NCBI RefSeq assembly: GCF_004115155.1
Contig: NZ_RDSM01000001.1
Location: 496,001-560,000 of the forward strand
Direction of reading: 5' to 3'
Source: Granulicella sibirica
GTDB lineage: Bacteria; Acidobacteriota; Terriglobia; Terriglobales; Acidobacteriaceae
DNA length: 64,000 bases
This document shows, piece after piece, positions 28,564 to 38,700 of this stretch (position 1 is its first letter; every line of letters starts with the position of its first letter). Below the pieces are notes generated by a model. That model made no database searches, was not told the DNA's origin, and was given only the letters and a program-made list of their open reading frames with translations. The translations under genes and the position numbers were made by a program.

Positions 28564-29199
28564 ATGAGGCGGTCCAAGGCAGATAAGGCGATTACCCATT
28601 CAAAGATTCTTACCGTGGCCGCAAAGCGCTTTCGTGAGCGGGGTCTGGAAGGAATCGGAGTTGCGGATGTGATGAAGGAGGCCGGTTGCAGCGTCGGGGG
28701 CTTCTATAAGCATTTCGGATCTCGAGATGAACTCGTTGTGGAAGCAATGGCCGAGGCGTTCAAGGATGTCGACCGCTGGGAAGAACAAGCTGCAGACCTT
28801 CCGGCGTTCCTGGAGGCGTTCCTCTCAGATGCCGACAGCAAACGTGCCGCGCTTAACTGCGCCGTGACCGCCTTCGCTGGAGATGTTCGTCACGCCAGCA
28901 CAAGCGTGAAGACGGTTTACACCCAGCGCGTGAAGCACACGATTGGCTACTACAACCACGGTCTAAAGGGTGGCGACGCGCAATCGAGACGCACACGAGC
29001 AATCCTTCTTCTAAGTGCAGCGGTCGGTGCGGCATCCCTGGCGCGTGCCGTGAACGACAAAACCCTGTCTCAAGAAATCCTCAAAGCTGTCCGAGACGAG
29101 TTCATCGATCTCGCACAACGGCCTTTGCCTCGACCCAGCAGACTCTCAGGAGCGCCCAATGACGATAGAAAACCGGGGCCTCTGGCTGGAAGAAATTGA
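28564..29199 (+). CDS. TetR family regulator
   Basis: A 211-residue TetR-type repressor. ATG at 28564 follows GGAAGGG. The helix-turn-helix reads HSKILTVAAKRFRERGLEGI, then VADVMKEAGCSVGGFYKHF (about residues 12-52). The C-terminal half (NCAVTAFAGDVRHAS, then AILLLSAAVGAASLARAVND) belongs to the subgroup often found next to SDR or oxidoreductase genes. The SDR directly upstream on the same strand is the likely target. It closely resembles in type the broken regulator at 53998-54575. Confidence 0.85.
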   Translation: MRRSKADKAITHSKILTVAAKRFRERGLEGIGVADVMKEAGCSVGGFYKHFGSRDELVVEAMAEAFKDVDRWEEQAADLPAFLEAFLSDADSKRAALNCAVTAFAGDVRHASTSVKTVYTQRVKHTIGYYNHGLKGGDAQSRRTRAILLLSAAVGAASLARAVNDKTLSQEILKAVRDEFIDLAQRPLPRPSRLSGAPNDDRKPGPLAGRN

Positions 29200-29210
29200 C
29201 CATGCCACTA

Positions 29211-29246
29211 TCTGGCTACTGGCACTGAAACGCCCCGATAGCCAGA
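29211..29246. terminator. hairpin between convergent tetR genes
   Basis: TCTGGCTA (29211-29218) and TAGCCAGA (29239-29246) form a perfect 8-bp stem in the 62-base gap between two convergent TetR genes, consistent with a bidirectional terminator. Confidence 0.5.
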
Positions 29247-29261
29247 GGGCACTCGCATGCT

Positions 29262-29897
29262 TCAGGGCGCAAGAGACCGCAATACCAAATTGGCGACGGC
29301 CGTCGCATCTTCTTCGAGATGATCCAGATTCTGTTCGAGCAAGATCGGGTGAAAGAAGGACTGCATCGTATGTTGAATCGCTCGGCAAGCCTCCTCCAAT
29401 GAAGTCTTCCGCTCGAATTCCCCAAGTTCGCGTCCGCGAATCAACACCCGCCGGATAATACCGATGAGGTCGTGGTTGTAGGCCTCGAGATTGCCCCAAC
29501 GTTCCTCGAAAGAGGCCGTCACAATGTCGTGCATCTTCCGGTCCTCAAAGAAGAGCCGGGCTCCGCTCAGCGCTAAACTTTTGTAGATCTTTCGGATACT
29601 CTCAACCGGAGAAGCGGTCTCTTCCACAATTTTTCGCAAAGCCCCGGTTCGTTCCCCAAGACACAATGCACAGACAGCCTCGCCGATCGCCTGCTTAGAG
29701 ACGAAAAACTTGTAGATGTAGGCGGGTGATAGGCCAATCGCCTTGGCCAGATCAGCAACGGTGGTCTTTCGATAACCGTAGTGACGGAAGTGCTCTCCAG
29801 CGGCCCGAAGAATTTGCTCCCGCCGCTGATGTTCCGCGGGGCCCCGCTGCCCTGGATTCGTTGCCGTTTGATCGAACTCGTTTACCGTGGCCACCAT
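29262..29897 (-). CDS. TetR family regulator
   Basis: A 211-residue TetR-type repressor. The helix-turn-helix is RREQILRAAGEHFRHYGYRK, then TVADLAKAIGLSPAYIYKFF (about residues 25-70), followed by a ligand domain containing EERWGNLEAYNHDLIGIIRR and HTMQSFFHPILLEQN. This arrangement resembles TetR regulators that control RND or fatty-acid-related genes in Proteobacteria. It is an orphan: no efflux gene is divergent from it, and the upstream gene 30075-30794 is on the same strand. The start is ATG at 29897. Confidence 0.83.
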   Translation of the reverse strand: MVATVNEFDQTATNPGQRGPAEHQRREQILRAAGEHFRHYGYRKTTVADLAKAIGLSPAYIYKFFVSKQAIGEAVCALCLGERTGALRKIVEETASPVESIRKIYKSLALSGARLFFEDRKMHDIVTASFEERWGNLEAYNHDLIGIIRRVLIRGRELGEFERKTSLEEACRAIQHTMQSFFHPILLEQNLDHLEEDATAVANLVLRSLAP

Positions 29898-30074
29898 CTC
29901 ATAACAATAGTCTCTTTAGCGTTTTTTGGCTACGGATGATGAAGCTCCACATCCGTCACACTTGACACAAAACTAGCAAGAGGAACTGTGCAAGCTCGTC
30001 TAGCCACGCTGGTGTATCGCCTGAAAGATGGGATTCTCGACAGCTAGTTGCCTCTGTCGCTCCGCGGGCTGGAG

Positions 30075-30794
30075 CTAATCGGCAAAGAAGAAGTTCCGGA
30101 GTTCAATTTGTCCTAAGCTTGCTGCGTCGGTTCTTCTCCCCTTGGAATCGCACGTGAACAGTTCTCTCGAGGAGGCGACCTGGAGGCCGTTCATGCTTTC
30201 ATAGCGCGTCACGTCCTCAATCAATTCCACCCCACCTAATACATCCGGCTTGCTTTGAACTCGCCGTAAGAGGCCATCTGGGCCGAAATATGCGATGTGG
30301 GACTGAAAGGGAGTTTCGACATTTCCTGGAAAATCTACCCTAAGCACCCGCCAGACTTCGCCTCGTTCGTCCCATGGTGCAAGCTCCTCAGTACGGAACC
30401 CAGGCAGGGTGTACAAGAAAGGACCAATGGCGGCATGCCGGATCACATGAGCCATGAAAAAGGCACTTCGAAGGTTGTCCCAGTCCGACATCGAAGGCTC
30501 CTGCAGCAACGCTTGTCCTGGATGCGCGAGCGACGCCAGCTTAGTCCTGTGCAGATGGAAACTAGAAATTCGGCTCGGCTCTATGATCAGCTTTCCTCCG
30601 TTATCGGGCAAGATGATGATCATCCGTTGACTGCGGAGGGAGAGGAGTAGCCGAGACCGAGGTACGATCGTGTGCCATCTGTCTGGCTCACGCAGCCTTC
30701 CCTGCGCGTCGACATCCGTGAAGAAGTCGGAGAACCGATTCCATTCCGCTAAACCGCCATGTGCGTCTACGACGAAACTTAGTAGATTTTTCAA
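30075..30794 (-). CDS. hypothetical protein, LolA-like family possible
   Basis: A 239-residue soluble protein with no signal peptide. I place the start at TTG 30794, preceded by AAGGAAG; the frame is open to a GTG at 30842 without a better site. It opens LLSFVVDAHGGLAEWNRFSD, then has alternating beta strands (RMIIILPDNGGKLIIEP, then GEVWRVLRVDFPGNVETPFQ). It also has DGLLRRVQSKPDVLGGVELI. This pattern resembles small proteins annotated as hypothetical in actinobacteria and acidobacteria with a LolA/LppX-like open barrel. Function unknown. A strong inverted repeat lies about 45 bases upstream. Confidence 0.6.
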   Translation of the reverse strand: MKNLLSFVVDAHGGLAEWNRFSDFFTDVDAQGRLREPDRWHTIVPRSRLLLSLRSQRMIIILPDNGGKLIIEPSRISSFHLHRTKLASLAHPGQALLQEPSMSDWDNLRSAFFMAHVIRHAAIGPFLYTLPGFRTEELAPWDERGEVWRVLRVDFPGNVETPFQSHIAYFGPDGLLRRVQSKPDVLGGVELIEDVTRYESMNGLQVASSRELFTCDSKGRRTDAASLGQIELRNFFFAD

Positions 30795-30839
30795 TGATGT
30801 CTTCCTTGATAGAGTCGCACTCCGAAGCAGTAGCGAACG

Positions 30840-30878
30840 CACTCATCCTTCTGTTTGGCCAAGACAGAAGGATGAGTG
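30840..30878. repeat. long perfect inverted repeat
   Basis: CACTCATCCTTCTGT (30840-30854) and ACAGAAGGATGAGTG (30864-30878) are perfect 15-bp arms around a 9-base loop that contains TTGGCCAA. It lies upstream of the TTG-start hypothetical gene. It could be a terminator for leftward transcription from the SDR, a regulator site or a small element end. Confidence 0.6.
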
Positions 30879-31086
30879 TGTAGAGCGCCTTCAGGGATCC
30901 GCGATTCGGGATAAGCGTCAACATGCTTCTCAGCTCGCTCAAGATAGCCGGCTTGCCTGTCAAAACGATCAAGCGCCATCGCACCTTCAAGGCATTGTCA
31001 GATCAGACCCGGTGTCCAGGTCGAAGACGTTGTCTCAGTGACCATGTCGTTGCATACATGATCCCTAAGCTGATGTGGCGCAAGCT

Positions 31087-31827
31087 CTACCAAGGCAATT
31101 CTTTTCCATCATGGATGAATTTGCCGTTTGGCCCGTCTTCACCAGTGAGGGCGAGCTCAACGCTCGTCTTTGCTCCATCAGCGATTTCAAGTTGGGCATG
31201 CAGCGTGCCCAGATCTGTCTTCACCCATCCCGGATGCGCCGAATTCACTTTGATCTTGGTGTCTTTCAGCTCCGCAGCAAGATGAACGGTGAATTGGTTC
31301 AGAGCCGTTTTAGAGGCGTTATAAGCGAACGCCTTCATGGGAGCGATGGGACTGTTCGGCATCGCTTGAAGAGTCAGCGATCCGAGGATGCTCGAGACAT
31401 TCACAACGCGCCCAGCGGCGCTCTTCTTGAGGAGCGGCAATAATTCTCTGGTCACAGAAATGACCGACAAAACGTTGGTACGGAACACGTTCTCAAACTC
31501 GGCGTCCGTCGTCGCGATGGTGTGGGGATGCAGAATCCCACCTTCGCCACCGACACCCGCATTGTTCACCAGGATATCCAGGTGCCCGAACTTGTCGGCG
31601 ACAAACTTTGCGGCTGCTTTACGATCTTCCTCTTTGTTGACATCCAGGGCGACGGGGTACGCCTCGATGTTCTCTGATGTCAGCGTCTGAGCTGCCTGTT
31701 GAGCCGCATCGAAGGTTCTGGCAGCGACGATCACGATTACATTCTGCTGTCCAAGCTGACGAGCCGTTTCAAGTCCAATTCCGCGGTTCGCTCCGGTAAT
31801 AAGTGCTACTTTTCTTTCGCCAGGCAT
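31087..31827 (-). CDS. short-chain dehydrogenase/reductase
   Basis: A 246-residue classical SDR. ATG at 31827 has AGGAGGG upstream. Motifs are complete: cofactor loop TGANRGIGLETARQL (about residues 10-24), NNAG, catalytic Ser in VNVSSILGS, YNASK (Tyr-x3-Lys) and HPGWVKTDLG. This last segment is typical of the carbonyl-reductase-like SDRs that follow LysR regulators. The divergent gene at 32149 is the 5' remnant of such a LysR gene. The reaction is NAD(P)-dependent carbonyl or alcohol conversion; substrate unknown. Confidence 0.87.
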   Translation of the reverse strand: MPGERKVALITGANRGIGLETARQLGQQNVIVIVAARTFDAAQQAAQTLTSENIEAYPVALDVNKEEDRKAAAKFVADKFGHLDILVNNAGVGGEGGILHPHTIATTDAEFENVFRTNVLSVISVTRELLPLLKKSAAGRVVNVSSILGSLTLQAMPNSPIAPMKAFAYNASKTALNQFTVHLAAELKDTKIKVNSAHPGWVKTDLGTLHAQLEIADGAKTSVELALTGEDGPNGKFIHDGKELPW

Positions 31828-31882
31828 GTCATTGCCCTCCTGATCAGATTGGATACTGAAAGGCTGAACCGGATTCGACAAA

Positions 31883-31896
31883 AACGACCATTCGTT
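31883..31896. promoter_or_regulatory. short palindrome upstream of the SDR
   Basis: AACGA and TCGTT flank a 4-base spacer about 55 bases before the SDR start, at the edge of a markedly AT-rich stretch (about 31890-32100). It may be an operator. The rest of the 320-base gap to the LysR remnant shows no gene. Confidence 0.35.
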
Positions 31897-32148
31897 CGCT
31901 TTTATTGTTCTGCATTTTGGATTACGTTTAGACTCTTATAGGACGGGCTAACGTATACGATATTTCTTATATTCTTCGAATATCCATTCTCCTCAGCTAT
32001 TTTTACTCCTTAGTAAAATTCTCTCCTCCAAGAATAGGTAGATATTTAGGGTATGAGTATAATCTATAAAGTTACCGCTCGGCACGGTACACCGGCTTTC
32101 GTTTGCTGCTCCAACATTTGCGAGCTGTCCGCATTACCGAGGACGCCG

Positions 32149-32340
32149 ATGCAGATCAATATCGGAATCCGTCTTCAGGCTGCCGTACTTACGCTTGCAG
32201 AAGCGTTCAACGTCACTCGCGCCGCGGAGCGTTTAAGAATCACACAGCCTGCCTTGAGCAGACCGGTTGTCGAGCTCGAATCCCGGCTGGGGTTTCCCGT
32301 CTTTATCCGAGGCCAGAAACGCGTCCACGCTGCCCCGAAT
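32149..32340 (+). pseudogene. LysR-type regulator, 5' remnant
   Basis: From ATG 32149 the frame encodes a LysR winged helix-turn-helix: AAVLTLAEAFNVTRAAERLR, ITQPALSRPVVELESRLGF, then PVFIRGQKRVH. The homology stops abruptly near 32340, where excisionase-like sequence begins. The effector-binding domain is missing, so the gene is truncated to about 60 codons. The missing part matches in kind the decayed LysR C-terminus at 57864-58487. Confidence 0.75.
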
Positions 32341-32344
32341 CCCC

Positions 32345-32455
32345 GATTGCGGATCCTCTCTTGACCGCCGTGGACCTAGGACAGTGCCTCAACTTCAGCA
32401 AGGACTGGGTGTGGGATCACTGCTGGAGAAAGACTCCCAGGCTTTCCGTCATACC
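32345..32455 (+). pseudogene. excisionase-like helix-turn-helix remnant (copy 1)
   Basis: The frame reads ADPLLTAVDLGQCLNFSKDW followed by VWDHCWRKTPRLSVI, a MerR/excisionase-type DNA-binding motif. The same motif recurs at 58785-59003 (ADPLLTVEDVGRRLNVNKDW), with extensive nucleotide identity. This copy loses homology after about 32455, where integrase-like sequence starts in another frame. Confidence 0.6.
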
Positions 32456-32456
32456 A

Positions 32457-32740
32457 AGAGCTTGGGCAAGATGCATCTTCCGGATGACCTTGTCACCGAA
32501 CTCAACGCGTGGAAGTTGGAGTGTAAAGAAGCATCCTGCCGGGGTAGTCTCTGCAGGAGCGAGGCCCACCGGAGATGCTCTCCAGATGACGCGATGTTTC
32601 CGACCGCGGAAGGAGGGTTCATCGACACCTCCAACTACCGCGAAAGGGTCTTGAAGCCTCTCGGGGAAACAGTAGGTATTGAGAAGCTGAACTTCCAGAT
32701 CATCCGCCGCACGATCGCAACTCACCATGATGGCCGGTGA
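32457..32740 (+). pseudogene. phage-type integrase, C-terminal catalytic fragment
   Basis: The frame gives HLPDDLVTELNAWKLE, later FPTAEGGFIDTSNYRERVLK and then EKLNFQIIRRTIATHHDGR, typical of the catalytic domain of an integrative-element tyrosine recombinase. The string stops just before the expected catalytic His-x2-Arg region and Tyr, and no N-terminal domain is present. It ends 13 bases before the stop of the giant minus-strand gene. Confidence 0.65.
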
Positions 32741-32753
32741 CACCGCACGACTA

Positions 32754-35700
32754 TCATGGCCCTGTGGTAAAGGTAGCGATCGCTTCGTATGTGTTGAGAT
32801 GGTTGCCCGCAATATCCGTGAGGTACCAGTTGGGATTTACTACCTCGAAATCGTAAATCGTACCTGCTGCGAGCGGAGAAACGGGTGTGAGCGAGACCGT
32901 CGTGTTATCGGTCGATATGCTCAGCGTAGTGGGGATGACAGCCTGCGTGTTGTGGTTGAGCAGAACAACGTGATTGCTGTCGATCAGCACTGGGTTCATT
33001 GGCTCGCTGAAAGTCACTTTCAGCGGTGTTCCCATGGATACGCCGGTGGTCGCGTCCGCTGGAATAAAGCCTGCGACGGTTGGGCTCACGAAGTCTACTC
33101 CCGAGCCGGTGGTAAAGGTACTTGTGACTAGAGCGATCGGATTGCCCGAATAATCCGTAACGCCAGTAATGCTGTAGGTGTATTGGGTATTCGGTTGCAG
33201 AGTGTTAGCCAGAAACACGCTGACCTCTGTGTCCCCGATGTTCTGCCCAGTCGCGATGTACAAAGGATTTCCGCCCTGTGGCTTAAGGGTGACGTTGCTC
33301 AACGAATTCTCCGAGAGCGGCTTATCGAAGAGCAGGCCAAGGCTGGTTGCGTTGAACGGCCCCTCGCCAGTGTTCAATGGGACATTTGTTGCTCCGCTTG
33401 GGGGATTCGTGCGAAGTAGCGTTGGACCAGTGCTGCTCGGCCCGCTGCCCGTGGTGAACTGAACGTACCCCGTATAGGTATTGTTGCCCGTAAGATCAAG
33501 AGCTCCGACACACTGATAGCCATAGCTGGTGTCTGCGGTCAAGGCTGAGACCGGCTTTATGGTCACCGATTCCATGTCCGAGGAGAAGAGGAATGTGGAT
33601 GGCACGCGTGCGTTGGTACCCGTGAGGCTGACATAAGTCTGGTCAGCGCTGACACTGCTGGGGTCGACCGGCTTCGAATACCGGCAGGAGAAGGTCGCAT
33701 TGGTTCCGATATCCGTGGTTCCGTAGCCAAAATCAAGCGTCACGTTCGCGGCGCTGAAGTCCGGTGCAGGCGCTGTGGTGAACTGGGATGAGGCTTTCGC
33801 AAGCGCGTTGCCCGCGTAATCCTCTACCCCGTCGACACTTACCTGGAGAGTCGTCGAAGGGGGCAGAGGATTCACCGGGGTAAACGTCGCCCCGATGAAG
33901 TCGTATCCGCTTGTCCCGTAGTCGGAGCTCAGCGTAAGTGTGCCCGGTATGCTTACGCTTCCATGCATCACTTTTACAGTATCCGTGGTCACTGTAGTCG
34001 CGTCGACGGGTTTGGAGAACACCAGCCGAACCATGCCATTCGTGCCGACATTCTTTGATCCATTCGGCGGCCCAATCTTCACCGCACCTTGCGAGGTATC
34101 CGGACCCGCCGTCGTGGTGAAATTGATGCAGGTTCCCTGCGCGGTCACCCCATTGGTGCCCTTGATCGATCCGCTCTGGCATACATAGTAGGCGGTCGAG
34201 GGCAACAACGGCGTGGCTGGTGCAATGCGCACCACGGCCGGCGATAGAAGGGTCACGTTCAGCGCAGGAATGGCCCCATAGTAGCTGTAAAAGGACGCCG
34301 AGCTCAGTGTGGACGCATCGATGGGCAGGCTGTACTGCTCATCGAATACGGCGTTCGTCGGGACATTCGTCGAAGAGGAAGCCGGGCTCCCCGCAACGAT
34401 GATCGGCGCACCCATCGGATCGGGTACCGCCTGCACATAGAAATAGCCGGACCTCGCCTGGATAGCGTTGCCGTTCGTATCGTAGACATTCGAGAAGAAC
34501 CACTGGACGACTGCCCCCGCCGGGAAGGGTACCTGCGGCGTATATTGCACCTCGTATCCGCTGGCGACTGCCTGTACCGTTCCCGGATATACCTCTCCGT
34601 TCACCGTGACAACCAGGTTTCCCTGAACGGTGGAGGGGTCGACCATCTCGTTGACAAAGAGCGTAAGCAACGAATCAGACGGAACGTTACCCACTGAAGA
34701 CGGAGCCGTCGTCGTGACGTATCCGGTGGCGTTTGAAGTGGCGCTCATCGTCTGGAATGTACTATCGAAGGTTGTGGCTAGACCGTTGCCCGACATATCG
34801 GTAATACCCCCGGCAGGCAGAGTCACGGTGTACTTCGTACTGCCGTAGAGTGCCCCGGTGTTGAAGGTCACGGTAAGGTTATCCGGCGAGAAGCTCACGC
34901 TCCCATAGTTCTGAATACTCTGTCCCGCTGAGAGCAACGCGCTGCTGCCGCCATAGCTTACGCTCGATGGGTTGATCGACTTGTTGAAGGTGACGGAGAC
35001 CTGCGTCGTGAGAGGAACGCCGGTTGCATTCGCCGCCGGATTGATCGAGACGACCTTCAAAGGAGTGGTGTCGGGTGACGCCGAGCTCACCGTGAACGAG
35101 AGAAGCTGCGAGTAGCAACTGCCGTTGAGGAAGACATCACCCTGCACATCCGAGGGGCCGCCGCAGGAGACAACATAGATCTGCGCTCCAGCCGGATAGG
35201 GGGCGACCGGGGTAAACGTGACCTGGTTACCACTGACCAAATAGGTGCCGGCCAGACCGAGGCTCCCGTTATAGGTATTCAGGACGCGCAACGTACTATC
35301 GTTGACCGAGGCCGGGTTCAGTATCTGGCTGAACGTCAGGATGATCGCCTGCGTGTTCGCTACGTTCGCCGCACCTGACGGGATGTTCGTGCTGGCGAGC
35401 GTCAGCCCATCGGTACCGGCGGACGTCCCGGTTCTGAAGTTTGTGTTCGAAAGTGTCGCGGGATTTCCATTGGCATCGTTGAAACCGCCTGCCTTTACGG
35501 TGTAGGTGACGTTCTGGCTCAGCGGGTTCGTTGGGACGAAGGTGAGTGTCTGCGTGTCCGTCAAGCCGATGGTGCCCGCGACGGCTTGACTCAGGTTGTC
35601 GAGCACCTGGATGGAGCTCTGCGTCCAGCTTGTGGGATCGATCGGGGCGCTCGAAGTTGCCACGACGTGCGTGTCGAGCGGGATACCCGTTGCTCCCGCG

Positions 35701-38700
35701 CCCGGGCTGACCGTAATCGAGGGCCCGGTCGTGTTCGTTCCCGCGCCGGTGGAGAAATAGATAGTGAGCCCATTGCCATTGTTGCCGTTTGCATCCTGGA
35801 ATCCATAGCCGGCTGCAAACTCGTACTGTCCATTCGGAGCGATCGCGTGCAGCGGTTCCAAGGTCACGCTCAATCCATTCGTGGCAGGAATCACGCTGAT
35901 CGGAATGTTTTGACCGGTGTCGTCCCGGTACATCCGGAAGCTACTGGTCGTCACCGTGATCGGATTCAGCGGCTTATTGAAGTAAAACTTCGGCGAGATG
36001 TTCGTCCCGACCTCAGCGCCGTTCGGCGGATCATAGGCGACGACCTGTGGCCCGGCCAGATCGAACGTGGCTCCCGTTGTAAAGCTGTTGGTCACGGTCG
36101 AGAGCGTGTTTCCGGCAGGATCCTTCACCCCTGCGATCCGCACCTGATAGGTGGTATTCGGCGTCAACGGGGTCTGCGGCGTCAACTGAAGGATGGTGTT
36201 CCCATTGCTGGTCGTGGTAGTGATCGGGACGGAATTGACTCCCGCCAGAAGCTCCACACCACTAAGAGTGTTCGGGTCGATTCCACCCGTGAACTGCGCT
36301 TCAATCAGCACGTTCACTCCGACTCCTGTCGCTCCACGCAGCGGGTTCAGATACTGCAGCGTGGGTGCCGAGGATGCCGCCGCAAGCCCTGCGGTGAATG
36401 AGAAAGAGTTGCCCTGGAGCTGGTTGCCGGCAAGATCCATCCCGGAGTAGACCTGCAGCACGTACTGTCGTCCCGCAGCCAGCGGGGCGTTCGGAACGAG
36501 ATACGCCACGGACTGGTCTGCGCTGAAGGTAAGTGTCGCCGGGACATAGGTGCCAAGGAGGTAGTCGTAGATATCAATATTTCGGGTATTCAGGGTGGTG
36601 ATATCCATTGACTCGCTGAACTGCACGGTAACCGTCGCGTTGACCGGAACCGTCTCTCCATCACCGACGCTGCTGTAAACAATCGTGGGCGGCGTGAAGT
36701 CCGGACCCGAGGCGGTCTTGAAGTGCGAGGAGAACGACGCCGCGTGGCCCTCGCCGTCGAGCACACCCTCGAGCGTCATGGTCAGGTCCGCGTTCACCGG
36801 CAGAGGCGAACTTGGGACAAACTGCACGCGCGTGTTATCCGTGCTGATCATGTAGCCGCCAGGGAGTGACGCGCCTCCATTCGCGACCTTGAAGGTATTG
36901 TTGTTAATGCTTGCCGGATCGATAGCCTTGCTGAAGACGATCCCCGGCGTTGCGTTCACACCGATGTTGATCGCCCCGTTATACGGTACGGCGCTCACGA
37001 TCGTCGGGACCGTTGTATCGTCCGCACCAGTCGGGAAGAAGTAATATTCCGTCTGCTGCGCAGGAACGCTTGTCGTGCTGCGCAGCCCGCTCTCGATTAC
37101 CAAATATACCGGAGACCCTGTTAGATCGCTCTGCGGAATAATCCGAATCGTGTTTGGCTGCGGCTGCGAGAGGGTGGCAGCCAGATTGGATCCGCCGTTC
37201 CCCTGGTAGGTGAGGTATATGTTCGTCGCGTTGACTGTGCCCGGATCGATCGGAGCACTGAACTGAAGTTCGAAGATCGAGTTTGGTACGGTGCCTCCCC
37301 CTGCAGCGGGATACGCGGCCTGGAGTGTAGGAATGGTCATACTGGTATCAGCTGCCACCGTGAAGTAGCCCCCCGTCGCCGTGAAGCTACTGCCGTAGGT
37401 GGCATCCACGAGATCGGCTGTCACGGTCCACTGGATGAGCGCCCCCGCGACGTAAGGCGAGCTTGGAGTGAACTGCAGGGTATAACCGCTATCGAGAACC
37501 TGGATAGCGCCAGGGATCAACACGCCGTTCTGCGAGACTTTCAGGGCGGCATTGGCGCTTGACGTGCTGATTGGCAGACTGGTGAAGAGAACGAGCGGAG
37601 AGTTGGCCGGCACGGACGTAGCGCCGCTGCCCGGCCGTGCCGTCACGATCGTGCCGTGGGTATTCGAGTCGACCGGTGCCGTTGTGAACTTGCTGCTGAA
37701 ATTTGCGACTCCCTGCCCCGACATATCCTGCAGATTGCTTTTGATCAAAGCCGTCATCGCCGTACTCGCGGGCAATGGGTAGCAGTTGAACTGCAGCGTC
37801 GTGTTGTCCTGCGACTTCATGTAATTCGTACAGTTCAGGTTGTCGCCGGCGTAGAGCGCAAAGTCCGTTCCACTGCTGGTGGGATTGATCGTCTGCGGAT
37901 TGAAGGAGCGGTTGAAGGTCGCAACGACGGGAGCGTGCAGACCGATGTTCGTACTATCGGGTGCGGGAGAGAAGGCCGTCACCGCGAACGGTGCGCTCGG
38001 CGCGATCGACGTTGCGTTCGTGGTGAAGTAGAGGAGTGTGTTGACGTTCCCGAGCGACTCTCCGGCCGTATCCACGGGACCGCCATAGCTGTTGACGTTG
38101 ATCTGCGTATTCGCCGGGAACGGGCTATCCGGGGTGTAGATCACCTGGCTTCCGTTCACCTTGTAGCTCCCGGCAATCTGGCTATAGCTCGCGCCGGTGT
38201 TTAGGACCTGAATGGTATTCGCGTTGACCGTAGCTGGATCGAGCGGATGGTTGAAGGTCAACGTGATGCTTGTACTCGTGGCCACCCCCGTCGCCTGTAT
38301 CGCGGGCGTGCTCCTGACAAGTTGCAGACCGCTCGTAAAGCTGACGCCACATGTCTGAACGGTGGCTTCCAGGCGGAAGGCGTCAATGTTGTCGTTCGTC
38401 GTGGAGTAGACCATCGAGAGCGTGTTCACCCCCGCGTTGAGTGAGGCGACAGGGAGGGCGACGTTCAACGGCACGAGGGAATACGTGTCGATGGGCTGCG
38501 TAATGGGAGTGCCGTTCAATTGCAGGCCCCCGGTGATATCAACGGCCATCGAGCCAACAAGGCAAAGATTCGAGAGGTTATAGCCTGTAAGGTTGAACGT
38601 CCTTGAGAAGACACCAGCCGTATTCCCCGCAGGACTGTCCGGATTCAGCGTAATCCAGGAGGAGTTAGGCCCATTCGATGCGTAGCTTGTAGACCAGTCT

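Noticed and set aside
30688..30990. Small minus-strand open frames of 60-100 codons around the inverted repeat
   Set aside because: They lack ribosome sites and cross the hairpin; the TTG-start gene at 30794 explains the coding signal better.
35586..36401. Plus-strand frames of 80-480 residues throughout 33-50 kb
   Set aside because: They are Arg- or Val/Thr-rich shadows of the giant repeat gene, with no family motifs or ribosome sites.
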